This document shows positions 1 to 7,959 of a stretch of 64,000 bases of DNA, one piece after another (the stretch's first letter is position 1; each line of letters opens with the position of its first letter). The position numbers were made by a program, and so were the translations under genes. Origin of the DNA: Hongsoonwoonella zoysiae (GTDB lineage: Bacteria > Pseudomonadota > Alphaproteobacteria > Rhizobiales > Stappiaceae). Under the pieces are notes generated by a model, which was not told where the DNA came from, searched no databases, and saw nothing but the letters and a program-made list of their open reading frames with translations. Where the stretch lies: the NCBI RefSeq assembly GCF_013266695.1, contig NZ_JABRXF010000001.1:1865736-1929735 (forward strand). Reading direction: 5' to 3'.

Positions 1-16
1 TGCTCGACGGGCGGCG

Positions 17-184
17 TTAGCGCAGCTTGCGGATCGCCAGTAAGGAAATGATCACGGCCACGCTCGAAATCGCCAGCAGGATGTCGTGCGAATGGAAATG
101 GACCCCGCTCCCGTGCGCGTGGGAAACCGCCGGCGACAGCAGGAAGGGGATTGAGCAGGCCAGTACCTTCAGGGTTGTGGTCAT
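17..184 (-). CDS. Small His-rich single-span membrane protein
   Basis: A 55-residue protein. Residues 5-20 are a hydrophobic signal-like segment ending in SHA; residues 22-33 carry five histidines (H22, H24, H29, H31, H33); residues 35-51 form a second hydrophobic helix followed by a basic tail (RKLR). I chose the ATG at 184 because the strand reads AAAGGACAG just upstream; a longer in-frame start at 205 would swallow that ribosome site. It lies 42 bases downstream of the guanidine-hydrolase-like gene and in the same direction, so the two are probably co-transcribed. The histidine cluster at the membrane face suggests metal (nickel?) binding, and the AHG..H.H pattern recalls the N-terminus of HupE/UreJ proteins, but this is only an inference. 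No family is recognised with confidence. Confidence 0.6.
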   Translation of the reverse strand: MTTTLKVLACSIPFLLSPAVSHAHGSGVHFHSHDILLAISSVAVIISLLAIRKLR

Positions 185-226
185 GAACTGTCCTTTCTGT
201 TTCATCGTTCTGTTGCGGGTTTTCGC

Positions 227-1420
227 TCAGGAGGACGTTGTGCCGCGGTGTCCGAGCTTGCCCGCCGCGACCATGGAGCTGGTGACGTCCAGGATGACCC
301 GCGTGGCAAGCTGCGAGGTGTTGTCGTTGACATCGTAAGGCGGGGACACTTCGACCACTTCCATGCCGCACAAGCCTTCGCGGGCGATGATCTTGATCAT
401 CTCGAAGGCTTCCCGCGGCATGAATCCACCGGGTTCTGGAGTGCCCGTTCCCGGCGCGAACGCCGGATCGATGGAATCGATATCGAACGAAAGATAGACC
501 GCCTTGGCGTCTTTCCACGCCAGCTCAAGGGCGATTTCGGCCGTCTTGGCCGCGCCCATGCTTTCCACGTCATGCATGGTCAGCACGCTGGAGCCGCGCT
601 CGTGGGCGACCTGCGATCCGGGGCGGGAGCCGTACCACCCGCCGATGCCGATCTGGACGAGGTTCTTCGGCGGGCAATTGGCGAGGCCGACGTCGTGCAT
701 GTGGCTGTGATCGTGATGCTGGCCGGGCCCATGCGTGTGTGCCCGCGCGTCCGGATGGTTGTTGGACGTCCAGTACCAGGGGGTTGTGTGCATCCTTTCG
801 TCCATGTCCATCGCCTGCATGTCGATGTGCCGGTCGAAATGGATGATGCCCACGTTCCCGTCGATGTGGGGGGCGATACCGCGTACGTTCGGGTAGCCGA
901 GCGAGTGGTCGCCGCCGCAGATGATCGGAAATGCGCCTGACGTGTAGATATGCGAGATGGCTTTCGAGACCTGGTCGAAGGTCTTTTCTATATTGCCGGG
1001 AATGACGAAGACGTCGCCCGCGTCGCAAAGGTCCAGTTCCTCGGTAAGGTCGACGCCCTGATCCACGGAATATCCGTCGTAAAGCGCGGATATGCGCCGC
1101 ACGGCCTGCGGGCCGAAGCGCGTGCCCGGCCGATAGGTCGTGCCCGTATCGAAGGGCACGCCCACGAAGGCGGCCTCGAAGTTCCCCACCTTCGAGATAT
1201 CTTCGCAGTAGGGCGCGCGCATGAATGTGTTGATCCCGGCGAAAGCGGGCTGGCTGCCGCGCGCGAAGAGCGAGATCGAGCGGTCGTTGATGGAATCGGC
1301 CGCCTCCAGCCCGTACTTGAGCTGATGCTCGATTTCTTCTTGCTGTTTCGTCTTCGGCAGGCGTGAAATTTCCCGCAATTTTCTTGTGCCGTCGAATTCG
1401 CGTGTGGAATCGTCAGTCAT
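227..1420 (-). CDS. Ureohydrolase (arginase/agmatinase superfamily), guanidine-hydrolase (GdmH)-like
   Basis: A 397-residue binuclear-metal ureohydrolase. All metal-ligand motifs are visible: GGDHS (about residues 169-173), FDRHID (about 195-200, the family's DAHxD) and SFDIDSIDP followed by GTGTPEPGG. It is longer than classical agmatinases (about 300-320 residues) because of an N-terminal extension of roughly 80 residues and an insertion after the DRHID motif. The DRHID and DERMHTTPW features are what I remember of the nickel-dependent guanidine hydrolase subgroup (Synechocystis Sll1077 type), so guanidine to urea plus ammonia is the favoured reaction; agmatinase or guanidinobutyrase remain possible. 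The insertion (residues 228-242) has seven histidines in fifteen positions. The ATG at 1420 is preferred; a GTG at 1429 is in frame. It is transcribed divergently from the NMG dehydrogenase operon. Confidence 0.8.
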   Translation of the reverse strand: MTDDSTREFDGTRKLREISRLPKTKQQEEIEHQLKYGLEAADSINDRSISLFARGSQPAFAGINTFMRAPYCEDISKVGNFEAAFVGVPFDTGTTYRPGTRFGPQAVRRISALYDGYSVDQGVDLTEELDLCDAGDVFVIPGNIEKTFDQVSKAISHIYTSGAFPIICGGDHSLGYPNVRGIAPHIDGNVGIIHFDRHIDMQAMDMDERMHTTPWYWTSNNHPDARAHTHGPGQHHDHSHMHDVGLANCPPKNLVQIGIGGWYGSRPGSQVAHERGSSVLTMHDVESMGAAKTAEIALELAWKDAKAVYLSFDIDSIDPAFAPGTGTPEPGGFMPREAFEMIKIIAREGLCGMEVVEVSPPYDVNDNTSQLATRVILDVTSSMVAAGKLGHRGTTSS

Positions 1421-1677
1421 CGAACGCACCCGTCTTTTCTGTCTCTACGGCATGATTACGATTTGCCGCGAGCTGGAAAACTGTTCGAATTGCAATTCAT
1501 TGCATCATCGAAAGTGATGGTTCGTTCGCGCGGCGGTCCGGCGGGCGGTGGCCGGGCCCGCGCTCGTGCCGCCGCCGATGCGGATTTGTCCATTTTGAAT
1601 CGCATGAGGTCCATTTTCGCGCAGATGCGACGGGCCGTGCAGGCCAAGAATATCCGCCCGATAGGAAAGGAGCGGAT
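1421..1677. promoter_or_regulatory. Divergent promoter region between ureohydrolase and mgdA, with palindrome 1487-1498
   Basis: About 257 bases separate two divergent operons. It contains a perfect 12-bp palindrome GAATTGCAATTC at 1487-1498 and, next to it, a 5-bp inverted repeat CATCA/TGATG (1503-1507 and 1515-1519). Either could be an operator for the two regulators in the NMG cluster. GGAAAGGAGC at 1664-1673 is the ribosome site of mgdA. I saw no guanidine riboswitch (no paired ACGR-loop hairpins). Confidence 0.4.
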
Positions 1678-2928
1678 GTGGCTTACTCGGCATTTCGGAT
1701 CGCGCTGGAGGCTATAAGGGGCCACGCCGGTTGGTCCCCCGTTTGGCGCGACGCAACACCCCGGGCGGAATACGACGTCATCGTCATCGGCGGGGGAGGG
1801 CACGGCCTCGCCACGGCCTATTATCTTGCGAAGGCGTTCGGCGTCGCGCGCGTCGCGGTTCTGGAAAAGGGGTGGCTCGGCGGCGGCAATGTCGGGCGCA
1901 ATACCACCATCATTCGCTCCAACTACCTCCTCGACGCAAATGAGCCGTTTTACGAATTTTCCCTGAAGCTGTGGGAAGGGTTGTCGCGAGAGCTTAACTA
2001 CAACGCGATGGTCAGCCAGCGCGGTGTCCTGAACCTTTATCACTCGGATGCGCAGCGCGATGCCTTCGTGCGTCGCGGTAACGCCATGTTGCTGCATGGG
2101 GCGGACGCAGAGTTGCTGGACACGGAAGGCGTGCGCGAACTGGCGCCGTTTCTGAACTTTGAAAACGCGCGATTTCCCGTGAAGGGAGGTTTGCTGCAGC
2201 GGCGTGGCGGCACCGCGCGTCATGACGCGGTTGCCTGGGGTTATGCGCGCGGCGCAAGCCGGCTTGGTATCGATATCGTCCAGAATTGCGAGGTCACCGG
2301 ATTCCGCTTGAAGGAGGGACGCTGCGTGGGGGTGGAGACCACGCGCGGGCCGATCGCCGCGCGTACGGTGGGCTGCGCGGTGGCGGGTTCCTCGAGCCGT
2401 CTGATGGGCCTGGCGGGCCTGCGGTTGCCGTTGGAAAGCCACGTGCTCCAGGCGTTCGTGACCGAAGGTTTGAAACCGTGCGTTCCGGGCGTCATCACCT
2501 TCGGCGCCGGGCATTTCTACGTCAGCCAGTCCGACAAGGGCGGGCTCGTCTTCGGCGGGGATATCGACGGTTACAATTCCTATGCGCAGCGCGGCAACCT
2601 GCCGGTGGTCGAGGATGTCTGCGAAGGCGGAATGGCGCTGATGCCGATGATCGGCCGCGCCAAGGTCCTTCGCATGTGGGGCGGCAACGTCGACATGTCG
2701 ATGGACGGTTCGCCCATTATCGACCGTACGCCCGTGGACGGTCTCTTTCTCAACGGCGGCTGGTGTTACGGCGGCTTCAAGGCCACGCCGGCGAGCGGCT
2801 GGTGTTTCGCGCATCTTCTCGCGACCGGCGAGCCGCATCCGTTAGCCGCGCGCTACAGGCTGGGCCGTTTCCTCACCGGCGACCTGATCGACGAAAAAGG
2901 CATGGGCGCCCAGCCCAACCTTCATTGA
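1678..2928 (+). CDS. mgdA: N-methylglutamate dehydrogenase subunit A (sarcosine oxidase beta-like flavoprotein)
   Basis: A 416-residue FAD-dependent oxidoreductase of the heterotetrameric sarcosine oxidase beta (SoxB) type. The Rossmann motif VIVIGGGGHGLATAYYL lies at about residues 34-50 with the acidic end of the second strand at VLEKG. The segment GGTARHDAVAWG places H182 where characterised SoxB proteins attach FMN covalently (inference from the family). It starts with GTG after GGAAAGGAGC. It heads a four-gene operon mgdA-B-C-D that matches sarcosine oxidase in subunit order (B-D-A-G), but the mgsABC-gmaS genes nearby make N-methylglutamate the likelier substrate: oxidation to glutamate with transfer of the methyl carbon to tetrahydrofolate in the cytoplasm. 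Confidence 0.88.
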   Translation: MAYSAFRIALEAIRGHAGWSPVWRDATPRAEYDVIVIGGGGHGLATAYYLAKAFGVARVAVLEKGWLGGGNVGRNTTIIRSNYLLDANEPFYEFSLKLWEGLSRELNYNAMVSQRGVLNLYHSDAQRDAFVRRGNAMLLHGADAELLDTEGVRELAPFLNFENARFPVKGGLLQRRGGTARHDAVAWGYARGASRLGIDIVQNCEVTGFRLKEGRCVGVETTRGPIAARTVGCAVAGSSSRLMGLAGLRLPLESHVLQAFVTEGLKPCVPGVITFGAGHFYVSQSDKGGLVFGGDIDGYNSYAQRGNLPVVEDVCEGGMALMPMIGRAKVLRMWGGNVDMSMDGSPIIDRTPVDGLFLNGGWCYGGFKATPASGWCFAHLLATGEPHPLAARYRLGRFLTGDLIDEKGMGAQPNLH

Positions 2929-2940
2929 GGCCTGATCCGC

Positions 2941-3228
2941 ATGATTATCGAACATCCGCTTCTGGGACCGCGCGACGCGCAGGAATTCGTCTACTTGGGG
3001 GACGCCTCCCTGATCGACCGCCCGGATGGCATGGCGGAGGATTCAGTCGAGTGTTTTCACGACTACCTCTACCTCCGCTCCAATCCGGCGGGCCTTCACC
3101 GCGAGCTGTGGTTTCATGAAGGCGGCGACCGGTCGTGGCTCGTCGTCACGCGCGACACCGTGACCCATGAAATCGTGAAGGTCGAACTCGCGGCCGATGT
3201 CGCCCGGCAAAGGGGGCGTTGTCGATGA
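2941..3228 (+). CDS. mgdB: N-methylglutamate dehydrogenase subunit B (sarcosine oxidase delta-like)
   Basis: A 95-residue small subunit of the SoxD type; EFVYLGDASLIDRP and YLYLRSNPAGLHRELWFH are typical. Characterised delta subunits bind structural zinc with a CPYCG motif near the N-terminus and a HxxxC pair near residues 59-63. Here the N-terminal motif reads HPLLG (residues 5-9) and the second site reads H59-E-G-G-D63, so the cysteines are replaced and only H59 survives. The only cysteines are C38 and C94, not at those sites. It sits 12 bases after mgdA, and its stop overlaps the mgdC start (ATGA at 3225-3228), implying coupled translation. Confidence 0.85.
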   Translation: MIIEHPLLGPRDAQEFVYLGDASLIDRPDGMAEDSVECFHDYLYLRSNPAGLHRELWFHEGGDRSWLVVTRDTVTHEIVKVELAADVARQRGRCR

Positions 3229-6182
3229 GCGCCCCGAACCGCCTTTCGCACCGCCTTCCGGGCGGCCTGATCGACAGGAAGCGCACGCTCTCCTTCCGCT
3301 TCGATGGCCGCGAATATCATGGTCATCCCGGCGATACGCTCGCCTCCGCGCTTCTCGCCGGCGGCCGGATGCTGATGGGCCGTTCGTTCAAGTATCATCG
3401 CCCGCGCGGTCCCTTGACCGCCGGCTCGGAAGAGCCCAACGCGCTGGTGGAACTGGGCGGCGGCGCCTGTCGGGAGCCGAACGCCCGGGCGACGACCACC
3501 GAGCTTTTCGACGGACTCGAGGCCCGGAGCCAGAACCGCTGGCCGTCACTGTCGTTCGACGTTCTGGCCGTGAACGATCTTCTCGCGCCCTTCCTGACTG
3601 CGGGCTTCTACTACAAGACGTTCATGTGGCCGCGCTCGTTCTGGGACAAGGTCTACGAACCGGCGATCCGCCGTGCCGCCGGCCTCGGGCGTCTGTCGGG
3701 CGCTGCCGATCCGGACGTCTATGACAAGGGCTTCCTGCATTGCGACCTTCTCGTGGTGGGCGGCGGTCCCGCCGGACTGACGGCGGCCCTTGCCGCCGCG
3801 CGCGCCGGCGCAAGGGTGATCCTCGCGGAGGAGGATTTCCGGTTCGGCGGCCGTCTCAACTGCGATGCCGGCCTGTTTCTCGGCGCCGATCAGCAGGACT
3901 GGATTTCGGCTTGCGTGGAAGAGCTTTCCTCGCTCGAAAACGTTCGCCTGATGCCACGCACGATGGTGTTCGGCGCCTTCGATCACGGCATCTTCGGCGC
4001 GCTGGAGAATAATCCCCCGCAAGCGGCATCGGGGCCCAGGCAGGTGCTGTGGCGTATCTACGCCAGGCGTACCGTGCTTGCCGCGGGCGCCGTCGAGCGG
4101 CCGATCGCATTCGCCGACAACGATCGCCCGGGCATTATGCTTGCCGGGGCCGTGCGCGCCTATGCTAACCGCTGGGCCGTGGCCGTGGGCAGGCAGGTTG
4201 TCGTCTTCACCAACAATGACGACGGCTACAGGACGGCGGCGGACCTGATGGCGAAAGGCGTCGAGGTTCCGGCGATTGTCGATACGCGCTCCGATGCCGC
4301 CGTCGATGTCGGCGTGCCTGTTTTCGCGGGCGCCGCCGTCGTCGGCACGTCGGGCCGCTTGCGTTTGAGCGGAGTGAAACTGCGCCTTTCTTCGGGCGAG
4401 GAGCGTTCGTTGAAATGCGACGCGCTCGCGCTCGGCGGTGGCTGGAATCCGAACCTGCATCTCACCTGCCATCAGGGGCATCGCCCCGTCTGGCGGGAGG
4501 ATATCGCGGCCTTTGTGCCCGGCAAGGCCGGTCCTCCCGGCCTTCGCGCCGCCGGGGCGGCCTGCGGCGCGTTCTCCACGGCGAATGCGCTGGAAGGCGG
4601 CCGCGATGCCGCCAACGACGCGCTGGAGGACCTGGGTTTTCGCCGGCAGGACGTGAAGCTGCCGGAGGCGGAGGGCCGGACGCCGTCCATTGTCGCTTTC
4701 TGGCATGTGCGTTCGAAGGGCGGGCGCGCCTGGGTCGATTTCCAGAACGACGTGACGGTGAAAGATGTGGAGCTTGCGCATCGCGAGAACTTCCGCTCCG
4801 TGGAGCACCTGAAGCGCTACACCACGCTTGGCATGGCGCCCGACCAGGGCAAGACCGCGAATGTGATCGGACTTGCGGTGATGGCGGAACTGAGCGGGCG
4901 TACCATCCCCGAAACGGGCACGACGACCTTTCGGCCCCCCTATGCGCCGGTTTCGGTCGCCGCATTCGCCGGCCGCTCGACGGGGGAGGATTTCCGCCCG
5001 CGCCGTCTGACGCCGTCGCACGACTGGGCGGCGGAGCAGGGCGCGCATTTCGTCGAGGCGGGCTTGTGGCTGCGCGCGCAATGGTTTCCGAGGCCGGGCG
5101 AAAGCCACTGGCGCCAGACGGTGGACCGCGAGGTTCTGGCGACGCGCGGCTCCGTCGGGATTTGCGACGTGAGCACGCTCGGCAAGATCGACGTTCAGGG
5201 GACGGACGCCGCAGCCTTTCTTAACCGGGTCTACTGCAACGGCTTCGCGAAACTTCCCGTTGGCCGGGTCCGCTACGGGCTGATGCTGCGTGAAGACGGC
5301 ATGGCGATGGATGACGGCACCACCGCGCGGCTGGCGGAGGACCATTTCGTCACCACCACGACGACGGCGAACGCGGTCGCCGTCTTCCGCCATATGGAGT
5401 TCTGCCGTCAAAGCCTGTGGCCGGGGCTTGACGTGCAACTGGTTTCGACGACGGAAGCCTGGGCGCAATTCGCGGTCGCGGGCCCGAATTCCCGGCGCGT
5501 TCTTCAAAGGGTCGTCGATCCTGAGTTCGATATTTCCAATGAGGCCTTTCCCTTCATGGCCTGCGGCGAAATCACGGTCTGCGGCGGCCTCAGGGCGCGC
5601 CTTTTCCGGATTTCCTTTTCCGGCGAGCTTGCCTACGAGATCGCAGTGCCCACCCGCTATGGCGATGGCTTGATCAGGCGCCTCATGGAGGCGGGCAGGG
5701 ATTTCGACATCACACCCTACGGAACCGAGGCGCTGGGCGTCATGCGCGTGGAAAAGGGCCATGCCGCCGGCGGTGAATTGAACGGAACGGTCACGGCCCG
5801 CAACCTGGGCATGGAGCGGATGGTTTCCGCCAAGAAGGACAGCATCGGCGCGCCTCTTTCGCGGCGCGAAAGCCTGTCTGGCGAGGATGTCCTGAAGCTC
5901 GTGGGCTTTTGTCCGCTCGACCCGGCGCAGCCTCTTGTGGCGGGGTCGCATCTGCTGCCCGAAGGCGCTGCGGCCCAGGCGTCCAACGATCAGGGCTATC
6001 TCACCTCGGCGGTCTATTCGCCGACGCTCGCCACACCGATCGCGCTCGGGTTCCTGAAGCGCGGGGATGCGCGTTTGGGCGAGGTCGTAGATGTCGCCAA
6101 TCCGCTCATGGGAACGCGCGTCAGGGCGCGCGTCGTCTCACCGCATTTCTTCGATCCGGAAGGAGGGCGCCTGCGTGTCTGA
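3225..6182 (+). CDS. mgdC: N-methylglutamate dehydrogenase subunit C (sarcosine oxidase alpha-like)
   Basis: A 985-residue large subunit. Domain order as read: an N-terminal ferredoxin-like fold (about 1-100, with the GDTLASALLAGG segment), a pyridine-nucleotide binding Rossmann region (LLVVGGGPAGLTAAL near residue 170), and a C-terminal aminomethyltransferase (GcvT)-like folate-binding domain (about 600-960, with FSGELAYEIAVP and YGTEALGVMRVEKG). The last is where the oxidised methyl group meets tetrahydrofolate. Start at 3225 overlaps the mgdB stop and has AAAGGGGGCG upstream; a TTG six bases earlier is in frame. The length matches SoxA/MgdC proteins of about 970-1000 residues. Confidence 0.88.
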   Translation: MSAPNRLSHRLPGGLIDRKRTLSFRFDGREYHGHPGDTLASALLAGGRMLMGRSFKYHRPRGPLTAGSEEPNALVELGGGACREPNARATTTELFDGLEARSQNRWPSLSFDVLAVNDLLAPFLTAGFYYKTFMWPRSFWDKVYEPAIRRAAGLGRLSGAADPDVYDKGFLHCDLLVVGGGPAGLTAALAAARAGARVILAEEDFRFGGRLNCDAGLFLGADQQDWISACVEELSSLENVRLMPRTMVFGAFDHGIFGALENNPPQAASGPRQVLWRIYARRTVLAAGAVERPIAFADNDRPGIMLAGAVRAYANRWAVAVGRQVVVFTNNDDGYRTAADLMAKGVEVPAIVDTRSDAAVDVGVPVFAGAAVVGTSGRLRLSGVKLRLSSGEERSLKCDALALGGGWNPNLHLTCHQGHRPVWREDIAAFVPGKAGPPGLRAAGAACGAFSTANALEGGRDAANDALEDLGFRRQDVKLPEAEGRTPSIVAFWHVRSKGGRAWVDFQNDVTVKDVELAHRENFRSVEHLKRYTTLGMAPDQGKTANVIGLAVMAELSGRTIPETGTTTFRPPYAPVSVAAFAGRSTGEDFRPRRLTPSHDWAAEQGAHFVEAGLWLRAQWFPRPGESHWRQTVDREVLATRGSVGICDVSTLGKIDVQGTDAAAFLNRVYCNGFAKLPVGRVRYGLMLREDGMAMDDGTTARLAEDHFVTTTTTANAVAVFRHMEFCRQSLWPGLDVQLVSTTEAWAQFAVAGPNSRRVLQRVVDPEFDISNEAFPFMACGEITVCGGLRARLFRISFSGELAYEIAVPTRYGDGLIRRLMEAGRDFDITPYGTEALGVMRVEKGHAAGGELNGTVTARNLGMERMVSAKKDSIGAPLSRRESLSGEDVLKLVGFCPLDPAQPLVAGSHLLPEGAAAQASNDQGYLTSAVYSPTLATPIALGFLKRGDARLGEVVDVANPLMGTRVRARVVSPHFFDPEGGRLRV

Positions 6183-6816
6183 TGATCTTCTCAAACCACG
6201 TTTCCCGCTCGGCGGGGCCAGTCCCTTTCGATCGGAATATGAAGGCTTTTCCATTTCGGAATCGATGGCGAATTCGTTCGTCTGGCTCGCCTGCCGCTTG
6301 AACCGGCAGGCGGATTTCGAGCGGATGGCGCGCGAGGTTTTCGGCTTTGCCATGCCGGGCCCGGGCGGGCTTGCCCGGCGTAGCGCCTACTCCACGTTCT
6401 GGACCGGGCCGGGCCAATGGATGGTCGTGGCGCCTTTCTCCTGCCATCGCGATCTCGAAACGCTGATGAAGGAAGGCTTCGGCCCCTCGGCGTCCGTGAC
6501 GGACCAGACGGATGCCTGGCTCAGACTGGATCTGGAAGGGGTCGCCTGCCATACCGTGCTTGAAAGGCTGGTCGCGCTGCCGCTTCATACGGTGGGTGAG
6601 GGATCGGCGCACCGCGTGAGCGTCCATCACACCGGGTGCTTTCTCGGCTGCCTGGGCATGGCGGACCGTTATTTTCTGCTTGCGCCGCGGTCTTCCGCCC
6701 GCTCGGTGTTCCATGCCTTGCGCCAGGCGGCGGAAAGCGTGCTCACGCCATTGGCAGCGCCCCGGCATCCTCCGGTGTCAGGCCTGTCCGGTGGCGGCGC
6801 TCCGCACCGGGGCTGA
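6175..6816 (+). CDS. mgdD: N-methylglutamate dehydrogenase subunit D (sarcosine oxidase gamma-like)
   Basis: A 213-residue SoxG-type subunit; recognisable segments are WTGPGQWMVV and VTDQTDAWLRLDLEG. The GTG start at 6175 lies inside the end of mgdC (8-base overlap) behind GGAAGGAGGG. Its last 24 codons, rich in Pro and Gly (APRHPPVSGLSGGG), run through the 3' end of the convergent AraC-type gene, giving a 74-bp antisense overlap (6743-6816). It completes the mgdABCD operon. Confidence 0.85.
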   Translation: MSDDLLKPRFPLGGASPFRSEYEGFSISESMANSFVWLACRLNRQADFERMAREVFGFAMPGPGGLARRSAYSTFWTGPGQWMVVAPFSCHRDLETLMKEGFGPSASVTDQTDAWLRLDLEGVACHTVLERLVALPLHTVGEGSAHRVSVHHTGCFLGCLGMADRYFLLAPRSSARSVFHALRQAAESVLTPLAAPRHPPVSGLSGGGAPHRG

Positions 6817-7819
6817 TGCCGAATTCGCGCCGGTAGTGCCGTTTCAGGCTGGCCGTGCGCGCATAGCCTATGGCGTTGGAAATGCGCGGCAGCGGCGTAT
6901 CGGTGTAGCGGATCATCTGCCGCGCCAGCTTCAGTCGCTCCAGCCGGTAATAGCGGTGCGGCCCCAGCCCGGTGTGTTTTACGAACATGCGTTCCAGATG
7001 GCGGATCGAAACGCCGAGCCTTCGCGCGACCTCGCAAATGCCGAGCGGCTCTTCCATGTTCTCGCGAAACAGCCGGACCGCGCTTCTCACGGGTTCGGGC
7101 AGGATTTCGTGGGTGGCCGTCGTTCGCGTGGCCGGTATGCGCTGGGCAAAGTCTTCGTCGCGGCTGAAATGGTGCTGGAACCAGCAGCCGACCTCGTTGG
7201 CGATCTCCATCCCCAGGCGCTTTTCGATCAGCATGAGCATGAGGTCGAATACCGCCGAGGAGCCGGAGGCCGTCATGCGCCGTCCGTCTATGGAAATCAC
7301 CGAGCTTTCGGCCAGAACGTCCGGGAACTCATGCCTGAATGCGCCGTCGTAGCACCAGTGGACGCTGCATCGGTGGCCGTTCATCACGCCGGCGCGCGCA
7401 AGCGGGAATATCCCGCCGCTGAACCCCCCGACAACCGTGCCGTGGCTCAGGAGATAGCGCAGCCGCGCATCGGCCGCTTTCCGGTTTTCGAATTCGCCGG
7501 TGGGTGAGGACAGCAGGAACAGGTAATCGCCGTCGTCGGCCTCTTCCAGCGTACGGTCGGGGGTGAAGGTGACCCCGGCGCTGCAGGTGACGCTTTGCCC
7601 GCTTTCGGCGATGATCTTCCAGCGAAAGACCTCTTGTCCGGATATTTCGTTCGCCGCGCGCAGCGGTTCGATCGCCGATGTGAGGCATGCCATCGGAAAT
7701 TCGGGTAGAATCAGGAAACCTAGATCGATCGGATCTGCGTTGTCGTGATACATTGTTTTATCATGAAGGGAAAAATTTATTCCTTCAAGGGGTGATTTAC
7801 GCTTGGTTGTTTTCACCAT
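6743..7819 (-). CDS. AraC-family regulator with DJ-1/PfpI (GATase1-like) sensor domain
   Basis: A 358-residue GlxA-type regulator. The N-terminal two thirds form a class I amidotransferase-like domain (from LGFLILPEFPMACL; central GFSGGIFPLARAG), which in this family senses small amine or carboxylate ligands. The C-terminal third is an AraC helix-turn-helix pair (ICEVARRLGVSIRHLERMF and RISNAIGYARTASLKRHY). The start is uncertain: ATG at 7819 is used; TTG at 7843 and ATG at 7753 are in frame, none with a clear ribosome site. It lies between the mgd and mgs operons, convergent on mgdD and divergent from the XRE-cupin regulator, so it probably controls methylamine genes. Such regulators commonly control sarcosine, glycine betaine or carnitine use. 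Confidence 0.85.
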   Translation of the reverse strand: MVKTTKRKSPLEGINFSLHDKTMYHDNADPIDLGFLILPEFPMACLTSAIEPLRAANEISGQEVFRWKIIAESGQSVTCSAGVTFTPDRTLEEADDGDYLFLLSSPTGEFENRKAADARLRYLLSHGTVVGGFSGGIFPLARAGVMNGHRCSVHWCYDGAFRHEFPDVLAESSVISIDGRRMTASGSSAVFDLMLMLIEKRLGMEIANEVGCWFQHHFSRDEDFAQRIPATRTTATHEILPEPVRSAVRLFRENMEEPLGICEVARRLGVSIRHLERMFVKHTGLGPHRYYRLERLKLARQMIRYTDTPLPRISNAIGYARTASLKRHYRREFGISPGAERRHRTGLTPEDAGALPMA

Positions 7820-7959
7820 CGGGTTTAGAGAGACGATGCGCAAAGGTCTTCTGCTAGGAAATATTCGTCCCGGCGATCGTTGAACGCCTTGGTTTCAGGG
7901 CCTTTTCCGCTCTCAATGGCCGGATTCGACGGTTACCGGCCGTGGGGTATGGAGAGAAT

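Noticed and set aside
1421-1677. Guanidine riboswitch before the ureohydrolase
   Set aside because: No paired hairpins with ACGR loops or ykkC-like core could be identified.
1456-2838. 460-codon leftward frame opposite mgdA, and other long antisense frames (3546-5951, 16428-18785, 35764-37659)
   Set aside because: Each lies wholly opposite a well-supported gene with recognisable motifs; long antisense frames are expected in high-GC DNA, and their translations show no family features.
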